Below, piece by piece: positions 27,301 to 36,289 of a stretch of 64,000 nt of DNA (within the stretch, counting starts at the first letter, position 1; each line of letters begins with the position of its first letter). Position numbers and translations under genes: made by a program. Origin of the DNA: an uncultured Bacteroidales bacterium (GTDB lineage: Bacteria; Bacteroidota; Bacteroidia; Bacteroidales; UBA932); NCBI GenBank assembly GCA_900541925.1, contig UQMB01000012.1:17779-81778 (forward strand). The letters are read 5' to 3'. Under the pieces are notes generated by a model, which was not told where the DNA came from, ran no database searches, and was given only the letters and a program-made list of their open reading frames with translations.

Positions 27301-27467
27301 GCGTTGGCGCCCTGATATGAGGACATCACCATGATGGTGTTTGCGTCGAATTCCGGGAACTGCGCGATGGAAGTCCTGCTCAGGGAGAAGAACCCGAGCA
27401 CCACAAAAGCGATGAATACCAGGGCGGTCGTTACCGGTTTGCTGACGGCTGAACGATAGATGCTCAT
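24378..27467 (-). CDS. RND efflux transporter, inner-membrane pump (HAE1/AcrB type)
   Basis: 1029 residues, the normal size. It uses the proton gradient to expel drugs, bile acids or similar hydrophobic compounds through a tripartite complex. N-terminal SKPVTTALVFIAFVVLGFFSL is the first membrane helix; the proton-relay motif GMVVDDAIVVLENV has Asp399 and Asp400; a second helical bundle follows after a large second periplasmic loop. HAE1 rather than heavy-metal type is suggested by the AcrB-like periplasmic sequence. It overlaps the adaptor gene upstream and the PII-like gene downstream by four bases each. Confidence 0.95.
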   Translation of the reverse strand: MSIYRSAVSKPVTTALVFIAFVVLGFFSLSRTSIAQFPEFDANTIMVMSSYQGANAQDIETNLTKVLENALNGVEDLKELNSQSKENISLLTLTFEYGTDIESATNNVRDKLDMVNSVLPDGASTPVIFKFSADDMPIMMLSATADESLEGLDKILDDKLATPLARVKGVGTVSISGAPTREIQVYCDPVKLQAYGLSISTISSIIAAENRNVPSGNIDIGSETYTLRVQKEFSDPSELLDIVVGSSNGNAVYLRDVATVHDGGEEREQESYTNGQRAARIVIQKQSGANTVNVIRNIKKQLSKIEQTLPSDIKIVTFVDGSTEIINTINTLFETIIITFLVVAFVVFIFLGNWKSTVIIVLSIPIALLASLIYLYATGNTLNIISMSALAIAIGMVVDDAIVVLENVSTHIARGEKPKEAAVHGTSEVGISVVASTLTMLCVFLPLTMINGMAGIMFRQLGWIVSIIMIVSTTAALTFVPMLCSRWLKPNVKHGKAYNAIFIPINRFLDKISRGYAHVIHWATKRRKTVIFSFAAAFVLAIVLLAPGLKTEYFPRGDSDRLSVTIELPMGTAQGVTRGFYNTVYDEIEAAVPEAQIINGTFGQADSDNTFASMQSNGTHLISMNLNIGTSSTRERTSAEIADIVRGIIGKHPEVRRALVTEGMGGMGGASSIKVEVYGYSFDNTDRVARQVQSGMLQDPSFTQVTLSRDEYTPEFQMNFDRTKLALNGLTSTAAATAFSAAMSGSVASYYREDGDEYKIRVRYAPEFRTSVEDLGNILVTNAAGQQIRMKDLGEVVETLVPPTIERKDRERLITITGIVAQGAALSDAVQAAGKVISETQMPTGISTVIAGDYEDQQDMFSDLIVLMALMIILVYMVMASQFESFMAPFVIMFSVPFALVGVLLGLRITGTALGVMAMIGIIILIGVVVKNGIVLIDYTILCRERGMNIRDASTTAAKSRLRPILMTTLTTVLGMLPMAVGTGEGSEMWRSLGVTVCWGLSISTLVTLVLIPTVYCAFANRQERRKNK

Positions 27468-28483
27468 TGTGCAACCTCCACTTTAACTCCGGACTTGAGC
27501 CCGGCCTGCCCGCCGGTGACGACCCTGTCGCCGTCTTCCAGACCGGAAATTATCTCATAGTTCATCCCGAAATGACGGCCGAGGGTCACAAGCTTCAGGG
27601 ATACTGTGTTGTCGTCGCCCAGGACATATACCTGCCTCTGACCGGAACCCTGCTGCTTGATGACAGCCGCGTCCGGCACGACTATGCTGTCACGGTCACC
27701 CATGTTGATGGTAGCGCGGACATACATCCCCGGACGGACGAGCCTGTCGGCATTGGGGATGAGGATTTCGACCTTGACCGTATGGGAAGCCGGATCTATC
27801 ACCGGATACACGCGTGACACGCTGCCGGTGAATGTCTTGCCAGGAAGGGCGTCGGTGGTTATGCTGACCTTGTCGCCTTTCTTGACCCGGCTGTAGTCCG
27901 CTTCGGAGACGCCCACGAGCACCTTGACAGGAGTGATCTGCTGCACGACATAAAGAGGAGAGGACATTGTGTACATGTCCCCGCGGTCATAGTTGCGGGC
28001 AGATACCACCCCGCTCACCGGAGCGCGGAGAATCGTGTTGTCCAGCAGGTTCTGGTAGCTGGACTTGGAGACGTTGAACGCGAGCTCAAGCGCATCATAG
28101 TCAGACTGGGATATGCCTCCCTCACCGAGAAGGGCCTTGACGCGCGCAAGTTCTACCTCGTCATTCTTGAGTTTGAGAGCGGCCTGGTCGAGCTGGACCC
28201 TGTCCATCTCGGCGAGCACCTGCCCGGCGGAGACGAAATCACCGACTTCGACGTTGAGCTTGACTATACGGTTGCCGCTCTGTGGAGCGATATTGTTGAC
28301 CACATTGGCCTGCACGGTGGAAGAATACACCTCTTCCTGAGGCACCGTCTGCCTTGTGGCTGTCACTACAGATACGACCGGAACCTTCTCGACAACGGTC
28401 TGCTGTACGTTTTCGCCACCTTTGCCGGCGCAGCTGCAGACAACTGCCGCAAGCGCCATGCCCATCATCAGTTTGTTATTCAT
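27464..28483 (-). CDS. RND efflux periplasmic adaptor (membrane fusion protein)
   Basis: A 339-residue lipoprotein (lipobox VCSC, Cys18). It links the inner-membrane pump to the outer-membrane channel. Domains in order: a lipoyl half (IVKLNVEVGDFVSAGQVLAEMD), an alpha-hairpin (about 90-145), the second lipoyl half (ILRAPVSGVVSARNYDRGD), a beta-barrel and the membrane-proximal domain (GLEDGDRVVTGGQAGLKSG). The hairpin is short, as is common in Bacteroidetes. It overlaps the TolC gene by eight bases and the pump gene by four. Confidence 0.94.
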   Translation of the reverse strand: MNNKLMMGMALAAVVCSCAGKGGENVQQTVVEKVPVVSVVTATRQTVPQEEVYSSTVQANVVNNIAPQSGNRIVKLNVEVGDFVSAGQVLAEMDRVQLDQAALKLKNDEVELARVKALLGEGGISQSDYDALELAFNVSKSSYQNLLDNTILRAPVSGVVSARNYDRGDMYTMSSPLYVVQQITPVKVLVGVSEADYSRVKKGDKVSITTDALPGKTFTGSVSRVYPVIDPASHTVKVEILIPNADRLVRPGMYVRATINMGDRDSIVVPDAAVIKQQGSGQRQVYVLGDDNTVSLKLVTLGRHFGMNYEIISGLEDGDRVVTGGQAGLKSGVKVEVAQ

Positions 28484-29954
28484 TGTTGTATGTTTTATTC
28501 AGTTGAACATTTCCTTCTTCGTCGATGAAATCCGCCCCGAGGGTCCCTTCGAGGCTGGCCTTGGCGGTGACGAAGTTATATACGGCCTGGGAAAGGGTCA
28601 GGCTGGCCTGGGTGAGCGCGAGCTGCGCATCGTTGAGGTCGGTCAGGGTGCTGCGGCCCACATTGTAGGAGCGCTGCGCTATGTCGTAGGCCTTGGTCGC
28701 GGACTCCAGCGCGCTCTGCGCAGAGCTGTAGCTCTTCATAGCCGTCTCCATCTTGTTGAGATACTGGCGGATGGAAATCCTCAGCTGGCGCTCCGTGTTC
28801 TCCCGCTGCACCGTGAGTTCCGCACCCTGCACCTTGGCGGCCCGGACATCGTTATAGCGCTTGCCGCCGGAGAATATCGGGATTTGCAGACTGAGGCCGA
28901 CATAAGAATACGGCGACCACTTGTACTCGCTGAATCTGAAGTCGTTGGTCATCGCGTTCATGCTGTAGGAGAAAGACAGGGCGAGGCTCGGAAGATATGC
29001 GAACTGCTGCATTTTCACGGTCGAAGCCAGCTGCTCGGCCTGGATGGAGAGCTGACGCATGGTGGAGTTGTTGTCCAGGGACAACTCTTCTGACGCCTTG
29101 ATGTCATAAAGCATGGTGTCGGCGTAGTCGGACAGGGAGCCGGAGACATCGATGTTCTCGTCGAGGTTCACACCCATCACGGCCTTGAGCTGCCACAAAG
29201 AGAGCACTACCGAACTCTCCGCGTCATAGACATTGGGAATCGCGTTGGCCAGCGTGGTCTTGGCCCGGGCCAAGTCGAGGTCGGAGGCGCGCTGCGCGTT
29301 GTACTTGCGCTGAGTCTGCTCAAGATTCTCCAGAGCGTTCTCATAGACGGACTTGTAGACCTTGAAGGCCTCCTTGGCCAGAAGACATGAGAAATAGGCC
29401 TGCTTGACCTGGTTGACAGTCTCCAGACGGGAGCTCCTGGCCTTCTCCACGGCGAGCTCGACACTCTGGGCGCTGACCTTGATGCTCTCCCAAAGCTGGG
29501 CGTTCACAAGAGGCATAGATGCGGACACTCCGGCAGACCAGGTGTTCCAACGGCCCACTTCGATGCCGCCGCCGGACGGAAGCCCGCCACCGGAGGCCCC
29601 GGACTCACCGGAACCTGACGAGCCTTCAGAACCGGATCCGGCACCTCCCCCCAAGGAAGACATGTCGAAATCCATATACATCACCTGCTTCTTGATGGTC
29701 CGCTGATAGTTGGCCGTACCGTTCACCTGAGGTAAAAGAGAAGAGTAGGTGCCATTGCGCTCATATCCGCTGCGCTCCACCTCCATGTCCGCCACTTTGA
29801 CAGAAGCGTTTTCGCTGACCGCTATCTGGAGCGCCTGTTCCAGGGAAATAAGCTTCGGCGCCGAGAGGGTGTCTGACGGCTGCAAGGGCTCTTGCGCCGA
29901 TGCGAAGCCGCTGACTGTCAGCGCCACAAAAGAAAACAATACTAACTTATTCAT
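28476..29954 (-). CDS. TolC-family outer-membrane efflux channel with a Gly/Ser-rich insert
   Basis: 492 residues with a Sec signal (residues 1-20). Two TolC half-repeats give long helices and barrel strands (ALQIAVSENASVKVADMEVERSGYERNG-like start, SYNVGRSTLTDLNDAQLALTQA-like second repeat, each segment typical). Residues 101-130 are almost pure Gly, Ser, Glu and Ala, placed where the first extracellular loop or strand should be, and are not a normal part of TolC. First gene of the operon; no clear TAnnTTTG box was found in the 80 bases before it. Confidence 0.92.
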   Translation of the reverse strand: MNKLVLFSFVALTVSGFASAQEPLQPSDTLSAPKLISLEQALQIAVSENASVKVADMEVERSGYERNGTYSSLLPQVNGTANYQRTIKKQVMYMDFDMSSLGGGAGSGSEGSSGSGESGASGGGLPSGGGIEVGRWNTWSAGVSASMPLVNAQLWESIKVSAQSVELAVEKARSSRLETVNQVKQAYFSCLLAKEAFKVYKSVYENALENLEQTQRKYNAQRASDLDLARAKTTLANAIPNVYDAESSVVLSLWQLKAVMGVNLDENIDVSGSLSDYADTMLYDIKASEELSLDNNSTMRQLSIQAEQLASTVKMQQFAYLPSLALSFSYSMNAMTNDFRFSEYKWSPYSYVGLSLQIPIFSGGKRYNDVRAAKVQGAELTVQRENTERQLRISIRQYLNKMETAMKSYSSAQSALESATKAYDIAQRSYNVGRSTLTDLNDAQLALTQASLTLSQAVYNFVTAKASLEGTLGADFIDEEGNVQLNKTYNNE

Positions 29955-30034
29955 ACACTATATTAACGCAGGCACGGGTAACGCAAAATCCGTACCACCT
30001 GAGTAATACAGCTATGAAAGTTGAAAGTGGGGGT

Positions 30035-30880
30035 CTATCTCTTCCTGACAGGGCCGCTCACCGCGGCGGGCATCTTGCGGATGTGTGACCAGACGAGTAT
30101 GCCGACGCCGGCAAGTATGAACGGAATCGAGAGCAACTGTCCCATGTTGAGGGTCATAGCCTGCTCGAAGCCGACCTGAGGTTCCTTTATGAATTCTATC
30201 AGGAAACGCATGCCGAAACAGCCGACAAGGAAGGCCCCGAAGAAGAACCCGCGATGTACTTTGTCGAGCTTGTTCTTGTACACCCACACCAGCAGAAGCC
30301 CGAGAATCAGATATGAGAGGGCCTCATAGATCTGGGTCGGGTGCTTGGGCTCCGTCTCGCCGCGAAGGTCGAAGATGACTCCCCACGGCAGGCTGGTCAC
30401 ATTGCCGTAGATTTCGGAATTGAACAGGTTGCCGAGGCGGATCATGCAGCCGGCGAAGGCCACGGTGATGCACAGACGGTCCATTATCCACATGAAGTCA
30501 AAGCCGTTCTTCTTGCCATAATGAACTGAATACCACCACATCGCAAGCAGCAGGGCGATGGCCCCTCCGTGACTTGCCAGTCCGCCTTTCCACGGCATGA
30601 ATATCTCAAGGAAGCCCTTCCAGGAGCCGAGGTAATAGTCTGGCTGATAGAAAAGACAGTGCCCCAGACGGGCGCCGACTATCGTGGCTATGAGCAGGGT
30701 ATAGAGCAGCGGATCCATAAGTTTCTGGTCCACCCCTTCGCGGCGGAAAAACCAGCGGAACAGATACCAGCCGATCACGAACCCGGACACGAAGAGCAGC
30801 GAGTACCATCTTATCTGGAGACCGCCGATATGGAAAAGCACTGGATTGACGTGCCAATGGACAAAAAGCAAATCAAGCAT
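30035..30880 (-). CDS. lgt: Prolipoprotein diacylglyceryl transferase
   Basis: Transfers diacylglycerol from phosphatidylglycerol to the lipobox cysteine of prolipoproteins in the inner membrane; the many lipoproteins here depend on it. 281 residues from the ATG at 30880, chosen because it follows the -7 box at 30897-30904 and gives a standard N-terminus. Seven or so membrane segments, the LASHGGAIALLLA motif and the Lgt signature MIRLGNLFNSEIYG are present. Confidence 0.96.
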   Translation of the reverse strand: MLDLLFVHWHVNPVLFHIGGLQIRWYSLLFVSGFVIGWYLFRWFFRREGVDQKLMDPLLYTLLIATIVGARLGHCLFYQPDYYLGSWKGFLEIFMPWKGGLASHGGAIALLLAMWWYSVHYGKKNGFDFMWIMDRLCITVAFAGCMIRLGNLFNSEIYGNVTSLPWGVIFDLRGETEPKHPTQIYEALSYLILGLLLVWVYKNKLDKVHRGFFFGAFLVGCFGMRFLIEFIKEPQVGFEQAMTLNMGQLLSIPFILAGVGILVWSHIRKMPAAVSGPVRKR

Positions 30881-30896
30881 AACAAAGCATTTGGCG

Positions 30897-30904
30897 CAAA
30901 TATA
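30897..30904 (-). promoter_or_regulatory. lgt promoter, -7 element
   Basis: TATATTTG on the minus strand, 16 bases before the lgt ATG. It lies just past the pgk terminator, so lgt has its own promoter. Confidence 0.65.
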
Positions 30905-30917
30905 GTCATTCGCAAAC

Positions 30918-30948
30918 AAAAATCCGCCCGGTCGCAAGGCCGGACGGA
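30918..30948 (-). terminator. pgk terminator
   Basis: TCCGCCCGG (30923-30931) pairs with CCGGACGGA (30940-30948) with one mismatch; a run of five T follows on the minus strand (30918-30922). Confidence 0.8.
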
Positions 30949-30971
30949 CAAAGTTTATTGGTATTTAGCGA

Positions 30972-32225
30972 TTATTCTTCGATTGCGGCGATACCCGGAA
31001 GCACCTTGCCTTCAAGGGCCTCAAGCATGGCGCCACCGCCGGTGGACACATAGCTGACCTTGTCGGCATAGCCCATGCGGGTCACGGCGGCCACTGAGTC
31101 ACCACCACCCACGAGGGTATATGTGCCGTTGGCCGTAGCCTCGGCGAGATCCTCGGCAATCTGGAGGGTTCCGCCTGCGAACTTCTCCATCTCGAACACT
31201 CCCACAGGACCGTTCCAGAGGACGGTCTTGGAACCGAGAATGATCTTCTTCCAGTTCTCGAGGGACTCAGGGCCGGCGTCCATGCCTTCCCATCCGTCAG
31301 GAATCTGGTGTGACGGCACGAGTTTGGTGTTGGCGTCGTTGCTGAAGTCGTCAGCCACGAGAGTCTGCACAGAGAGGGAGATCTTCACGCCCTTCTCCTT
31401 GGCCTTGGCAAGGATCTCAAGAGCCTGCGGGATGAGGTCGTCCTCGTGGAGGGATCTGCCTATCTGTCCGCCTTCTGCCTTGATGAAGGTATATCCCATG
31501 CCGCCGCCGATGATGAGGTTGTCCACCTTGTCGAGAAGGTTCTCGAGCACGGCAAGCTTGGATGACACCTTGGAGCCTCCGATGATGGCCGTGAAAGGAC
31601 GCTTGGCGTTCTTGAGCACGTTGTCGATGGCCTTGATCTCGCCGAGCATCAGATATCCGAACATCTTGTCATTCGGGAAGTACTTGGCGATGAGAGCGGT
31701 GGATGCGTGGGCGCGGTGGGCGGTGCCGAACGCGTCGTTGATATAGCAGTCCGCATATGAGGCGAGAGTCTTGACGAACTCCTTCTGACTCTCCTTGACA
31801 GCGGCCTTGGCGGCCTTCTTCTCCTCGTCCGTGGCATCCTCGGCGAGTCCGCGAGGCTTGCCCTCCTCCTCAGCATAGAAGCGGAGGTTCTCAAGCAGCA
31901 GGGCCTCGCCCGGCTTGAGCGCGGCGACCTCGGCCTGAGCCTTCTGGCAGTCCGGAGCGAACTTCACCGGCACGCCGAGGCACTCGGACACATGGTTCAC
32001 GATGTGCTTGAGAGAGAACTTCCCGTCAACACCCTTCGGGCGCCCGAGATGAGACATTATGATGAGGGAGCCGCCTCCGGCGAGCACCTTCTTCAGTGTA
32101 GGAATGGCAGTGCGGATACGGGTGTCATCAGTGATTTCAAACTTGTCGTCGAGAGGGACGTTGAAGTCTACGCGGACAATGGCTTTCTTGCCGGCGAAAT
32201 CATAAGAGTCAATGTGCTGTTGCAT
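30972..32225 (-). CDS. pgk: Phosphoglycerate kinase
   Basis: Cytosolic glycolytic enzyme that makes ATP from 1,3-bisphosphoglycerate. 417 residues. I use the ATG at 32225 (MQQHIDSYDFAGKKAIVRVDFNVPL), preceded by a -7 box; the in-frame ATG at 32381 runs back over the divergent gene and is rejected. RVDFNVPLD, SHLGRPKG, GGSKVSSK, WNGPVGVFE and GGGDSVAAV are the classical PGK blocks. A single-gene transcript between two promoters and a terminator. Confidence 0.97.
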   Translation of the reverse strand: MQQHIDSYDFAGKKAIVRVDFNVPLDDKFEITDDTRIRTAIPTLKKVLAGGGSLIIMSHLGRPKGVDGKFSLKHIVNHVSECLGVPVKFAPDCQKAQAEVAALKPGEALLLENLRFYAEEEGKPRGLAEDATDEEKKAAKAAVKESQKEFVKTLASYADCYINDAFGTAHRAHASTALIAKYFPNDKMFGYLMLGEIKAIDNVLKNAKRPFTAIIGGSKVSSKLAVLENLLDKVDNLIIGGGMGYTFIKAEGGQIGRSLHEDDLIPQALEILAKAKEKGVKISLSVQTLVADDFSNDANTKLVPSHQIPDGWEGMDAGPESLENWKKIILGSKTVLWNGPVGVFEMEKFAGGTLQIAEDLAEATANGTYTLVGGGDSVAAVTRMGYADKVSYVSTGGGAMLEALEGKVLPGIAAIEE

Positions 32226-32254
32226 ATAGAAAATGATATTGATTTTCAATTCTG

Positions 32255-32262
32255 CAAATTTA
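32255..32262 (-). promoter_or_regulatory. pgk promoter, -7 element
   Basis: TAAATTTG on the minus strand matches TAnnTTTG and lies 30 bases before the pgk ATG. It is divergent from, and within 14 bases of, the -7 box at 32276-32283. Confidence 0.65.
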
Positions 32263-32275
32263 GCAATTTTCTCCA

Positions 32276-32283
32276 TATCTTTG
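32276..32283 (+). promoter_or_regulatory. -7 element of the RlmI-like methyltransferase gene
   Basis: TATCTTTG, eight bases before the ATG at 32292, so the transcript would have almost no leader. Confidence 0.65.
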
Positions 32284-32291
32284 CATCTGCT

Positions 32292-33203
32292 ATGATAGAA
32301 TACCCTGGAACATTCTGGAAAGACTACGAGCTTGTCGACTCCGGAGACGGAGAGAAACTCGAGAGATTCGGCACATACCAACTCATACGCCCGGAGCCTA
32401 AAGCCCTGTGGGCCAAATCAATGAGCAACAAGGAATGGGAAAGGGCCGCGCACACGCGCTTCCGCCCGGGCGCCGGATTCGGCAAAGCCGGCAAGGAAGA
32501 CAGCGGCACCTGGGAGAGACTCCGCCGCAGCGAGGACCAGTGGTATATACGATACGCCGGCCCGGCGGAAGGGCCCGCGTTCTCGCTCCGTCTCGGACTG
32601 ACGTCATTCAAGCATGTCGGCGTGTTCCCGGAGCAGGCTCCGAACTGGGAATACATCTACCGCCAGACCCGCCGCCTCGCGGAAGGGGGCCGCAGGCCAA
32701 AGGTCCTCAACCTCTTCGCATACACCGGAGCGGCGTCGCTCGCAGCCAAGGCGGCGGGGGCGGACGTGACCCATCTGGACTCCGTGAGGCAGGTAGTCAC
32801 ATGGGCCCGCGGCAACATGGAGGCCTCGGGACTCGACGGCATACGCTGGGTGGTGGAAGACGCGATGAAGTTCGCCAAGAGGGAGGAACGCAGGGGCAAT
32901 GTCTATGACGGCATCATAATGGACCCTCCGGCCTACGGACACGGCCCCGACGGGGAGAAATGGAAACTGGACGAATGTCTTTTCGAGATGATGGGCAGCA
33001 TAAAGTCCATCCTCTCGCCACGGGAGAGTTTCCTTGTCCTCAACCTCTACTCCAACGGGTTCTCCCCTCTTCTCGGGGAAACCGTGGTCAAGCAGGCGTT
33101 CGGCCTCGGCAGGGACGCCAAGATAGAATCGGGAGAGCTCGCCCTCGCCGACCGGTTCGGAAAAGCTCTCCCGCTCTCTGTGGTGGTACGCCTGGAGCGC
33201 TAA
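32292..33203 (+). CDS. Class I SAM-dependent methyltransferase (RlmI/YccW-like)
   Basis: 303 residues from the ATG at 32292, fixed by the -7 box immediately upstream; the longer frame overlaps pgk. VLNLFAYTGAASLAAKAAGADVTHLDSV-type motif I, here NLFAYTGAAS, then WVVEDAMKF and the target-base motif IIMDPPAYG, match 23S rRNA cytosine-C5 methyltransferases of the RlmI type. It lacks the N-terminal PUA domain of RlmI, so the exact RNA target is unclear. Its stop overlaps the end of the convergent DUF2723 gene by four bases. Confidence 0.85.
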   Translation: MIEYPGTFWKDYELVDSGDGEKLERFGTYQLIRPEPKALWAKSMSNKEWERAAHTRFRPGAGFGKAGKEDSGTWERLRRSEDQWYIRYAGPAEGPAFSLRLGLTSFKHVGVFPEQAPNWEYIYRQTRRLAEGGRRPKVLNLFAYTGAASLAAKAAGADVTHLDSVRQVVTWARGNMEASGLDGIRWVVEDAMKFAKREERRGNVYDGIIMDPPAYGHGPDGEKWKLDECLFEMMGSIKSILSPRESFLVLNLYSNGFSPLLGETVVKQAFGLGRDAKIESGELALADRFGKALPLSVVVRLER

Positions 33204-36200
33204 CCCCGGACACTGTCCGGAGACACTCCCAGCATAGCCATAAAGTTGTCTTTAAGCTCCTTCGCGAGAGCCTTGTCTCCGCCCTTCTCCATCACTTCCG
33301 CGAGGAAGTAGATGTAGTTGCCTATGAGTTCGAAATCCTCCTTGGCATAGGTATAGAACTTGTTGTAGAAATTGGCTGACACCAGCAGCTCCTGCGCCAT
33401 CGCGGTGCCTATCTCCACGGCCTTGTCGGCCGCGCCGAGCTTGTAGTAGTCCTCAACCATGCTGATGACCATGTAATCGTTGCCGGAGAACCCGAGAGGC
33501 ACACCTTCCAGCGGGAAATCCCTGGTGATGTCCCGGCACTTGTCAAGCATCTCCATCGCCCTGTCGTTCTCGCCCGCCTTGATGAAGGCGTTGGCCGCAG
33601 TGACGAACAGGCCGCGAAGCGACATCACTCCCATATGGGTATACTGGTTCTGATAGTCGATGAAGTAGTCGCCGGAAGCCACGGCATCCCACTTATATGT
33701 CTCCGTCATCTTGCGGTAGAGGTCATCGGTGTCCACGAAGCCGGCCACCGTGGTGGTGGTCTTGTTCTTTATCGGGATAAGCTTGAATGAATACCCCTCA
33801 TACTCAAGGTATTCCTTGATGCCGATGTTGATGTCGCCGCCCATACTGAGAAGGTTGATCGGCCTGTCCCACTTGTACCCGGACAGGAGGTCGAGCATAA
33901 ACAGCTCCGGCTTTGAGATCATGTCCTTATCCTTAGGGATGGTGATGATGATGGAATCAGGAATCTGCGACGCGTACTTGGCGTCCAGGATGCCCGCGCG
34001 GATCACATTCTCCCGGTCCACCGGGATGGAAATCTTGCGGGAAGCGATATAATCCACCCTGCGTCCGCTCGTCATCGGAGCCTTCACCTTAGGATTGCGG
34101 AAGAGGGCCATCACATCGGCGATGCTGGTGACCTCGTTGCGGGTGTCATATACAGGTACATATTCGTTGGTGCCGTAGAGATACTGCTCCTGGCCGACCG
34201 AAAGCGGCAGCGGCGCGGACTCGTTGACGGCCCACTTCATCTGGTCGATGTGCCAGTCGGTGCCGAGAAGCGAAGTGTTGCAGATGCGCACGTCCGGGCG
34301 GACATCCTCCACCTCCTGCGCATACCAGAGCGGGAAGGTGTCGTTGTCGCCGTGGGTGACAAGTATGCCGTTCTCCCCGACCGAATTGAGATAGTTGGAC
34401 GCCATCTCCACAGCGGTGCGGCGGTTGGAGCGGTCATGGTCGTCCCAGTTCTGCGCGGCCATCAGCACAGGCACGCAGAGGCACGCCACGCTGACCAGAG
34501 CGGCGACAGGCGCGGTCCCCTTGCCATTGAGAACCTTCTCCACCAGTCCATATATGGCGGCCACAGCCATGCCTATCCAGACACAGAAGAAGTAGAACGA
34601 CCCCGCATAGGCATAATCCCTCTCGCGCACCTGATAAGGCGGCTGGTTGAGATATATCACTATGGCGATGCCCGTCATGAAGAACATCAGGAAATTGAGC
34701 CAGCAGCCCCTCTTGTCCTTGTCGAACTGGAAGAACAGGCCCAGAAGTCCCAGCAGCAGAGGCAGGAAGTAATAGTGGTTCTTGCCCTTGTCCCCGGCGA
34801 GAGCCTCAGGGGCGTCGCTCTGGTCGCCGAGCCGGAAGTCGTCGATGAACTTGACCCCGCTCTCCCAGTTGCCGTGGAATATGTCCCCCGGGTTCGGGGC
34901 GTGTATCTGGTTCTGGCGGCCCACAAAGTTCCACATGAAATAGCGCCAGTACATCCAGTTCATCTGGTAGTCGAAGAAGTAGTGCAGATTGGCGCCCATC
35001 GTAGGCTTGCGGTGGGTGCTGCCCTGAAGTTTGGTACCCTTGCCTCCAGTGTAGTACTCGTAGAACTCCTCATAACGCCCGTCAGGACTTGAACTCCACA
35101 TCCTCGGGAAGAGCATCTTGCCTTCGGAGAAATATTTGGCGTCCACCGGACCGTCCACTTTCTTATACTTCCCGTCCAGCGGCGCCCAGTACTTGGAGGT
35201 CGTGAGCTCGAACGGGGCGTCATAATACTGTCCGTAGAGCAGAGGTGTGGAGCCGTACTGCTCGCGGGAGAGGTAGCGCACCAGCGTGAAGGCGTTGTCC
35301 GGCTGATACTCGTTGGTCGGGGTCTTGGCGCAGGAGCGGATGATGTCTATGCTGAACACGGAGAATCCTATGAGGATGGTGGTGAAGCACAGCAGGGCCG
35401 TATTGAGGAAGCGCTTCTGCTTCTTGAGCGTGACGAACAGCCCCCAGAAGCACAGGGCCTGCAGGGCCACCATGAAGAAGGCCGCGCCGCTGTTGTACGG
35501 AAGCCCCAGCACATTGACGAAGAAGAGGTCGGAATACGCCGCCATCTTCGGGATCCACGGGATGATGACAAACAGCACGAGGGCGAGAATCGCCACCCCC
35601 ACCAGGAATATCTTCAGCAACTCCTTGAAACTGTATGGCCTGTCCTCCCTGATACAGTAGTAATACATGAACACCAGGGCCGGAATCATCAGCAGGTTGA
35701 GAAGATGCACTCCGATGCTGAGTCCCATCAGGAAGGCGATGAGCACCACCCACTTAAGCGAGTGGGGGCGGTCGGCGCGGTCATACCAGACCGTCATGAG
35801 CCAGAACACCGCGGCCGTGAACAGTGACGACATCGCATAGACCTCTCCCTCCACCGCCGAGAACCAGAACGTGTCGGAGAAGCAGTAAGCCAGCGCGCCG
35901 ACGAGTCCGGAACCCAGTATCGCGATCGCCTGTGAGACGGTGTAGGTCCCGTCAGCGGACGGCTTGACCACACGCTTCACAAACCATACTATAGTAAGGT
36001 AAAGGAAGAATATCGTCAGAGCCGAGCACAGGGCGCTCATCGCATTGACGAGGATGGCGGCGTGCATGTTGTCCCCGAACATCGTGAAGAAACGGGCTAT
36101 GAGCTGGAACACCGGGTTTCCGGGAGGATGTCCCACCTCCAGCTTGTATGATGACGCGATAAACTCGCCGCAATCCCAGAACGATGCCGACGGCTCTATG

Positions 36201-36283
36201 GTGAGCAGATAAGTGACGGCGGACACCAGCAGTGCCAGCAGCGCGCTTATCCTGTTCCACATTGTAAACTTCTTCTGATTCAT
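33200..36283 (-). CDS. DUF2723 (TMEM260-like) large membrane protein
   Basis: 1027 residues from the ATG at 36283, which lies six bases after a -7 box. The N-terminal half has about a dozen membrane helices and the DUF2723 core: SASFWDCGEFIASSYKLEVG and HPPGNPVF. The C-terminal half is soluble, with helical TPR-like repeats near the end. The family has a GT-C glycosyltransferase-like layout, and eukaryotic TMEM260 is reported to be a protein O-mannosyltransferase, so a role in protein glycosylation at the membrane is plausible. That is inference; the Asp-Cys-Gly-Glu motif is the likely active-site acid. Confidence 0.85.
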   Translation of the reverse strand: MNQKKFTMWNRISALLALLVSAVTYLLTIEPSASFWDCGEFIASSYKLEVGHPPGNPVFQLIARFFTMFGDNMHAAILVNAMSALCSALTIFFLYLTIVWFVKRVVKPSADGTYTVSQAIAILGSGLVGALAYCFSDTFWFSAVEGEVYAMSSLFTAAVFWLMTVWYDRADRPHSLKWVVLIAFLMGLSIGVHLLNLLMIPALVFMYYYCIREDRPYSFKELLKIFLVGVAILALVLFVIIPWIPKMAAYSDLFFVNVLGLPYNSGAAFFMVALQALCFWGLFVTLKKQKRFLNTALLCFTTILIGFSVFSIDIIRSCAKTPTNEYQPDNAFTLVRYLSREQYGSTPLLYGQYYDAPFELTTSKYWAPLDGKYKKVDGPVDAKYFSEGKMLFPRMWSSSPDGRYEEFYEYYTGGKGTKLQGSTHRKPTMGANLHYFFDYQMNWMYWRYFMWNFVGRQNQIHAPNPGDIFHGNWESGVKFIDDFRLGDQSDAPEALAGDKGKNHYYFLPLLLGLLGLFFQFDKDKRGCWLNFLMFFMTGIAIVIYLNQPPYQVRERDYAYAGSFYFFCVWIGMAVAAIYGLVEKVLNGKGTAPVAALVSVACLCVPVLMAAQNWDDHDRSNRRTAVEMASNYLNSVGENGILVTHGDNDTFPLWYAQEVEDVRPDVRICNTSLLGTDWHIDQMKWAVNESAPLPLSVGQEQYLYGTNEYVPVYDTRNEVTSIADVMALFRNPKVKAPMTSGRRVDYIASRKISIPVDRENVIRAGILDAKYASQIPDSIIITIPKDKDMISKPELFMLDLLSGYKWDRPINLLSMGGDINIGIKEYLEYEGYSFKLIPIKNKTTTTVAGFVDTDDLYRKMTETYKWDAVASGDYFIDYQNQYTHMGVMSLRGLFVTAANAFIKAGENDRAMEMLDKCRDITRDFPLEGVPLGFSGNDYMVISMVEDYYKLGAADKAVEIGTAMAQELLVSANFYNKFYTYAKEDFELIGNYIYFLAEVMEKGGDKALAKELKDNFMAMLGVSPDSVRG

Positions 36284-36289
36284 AACCCA

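Noticed and set aside
32226..32381. Upstream in-frame extension of pgk
   Set aside because: It would cross the divergent promoter and the start of the methyltransferase gene, and the product before MQQHIDSYDF has no PGK similarity.
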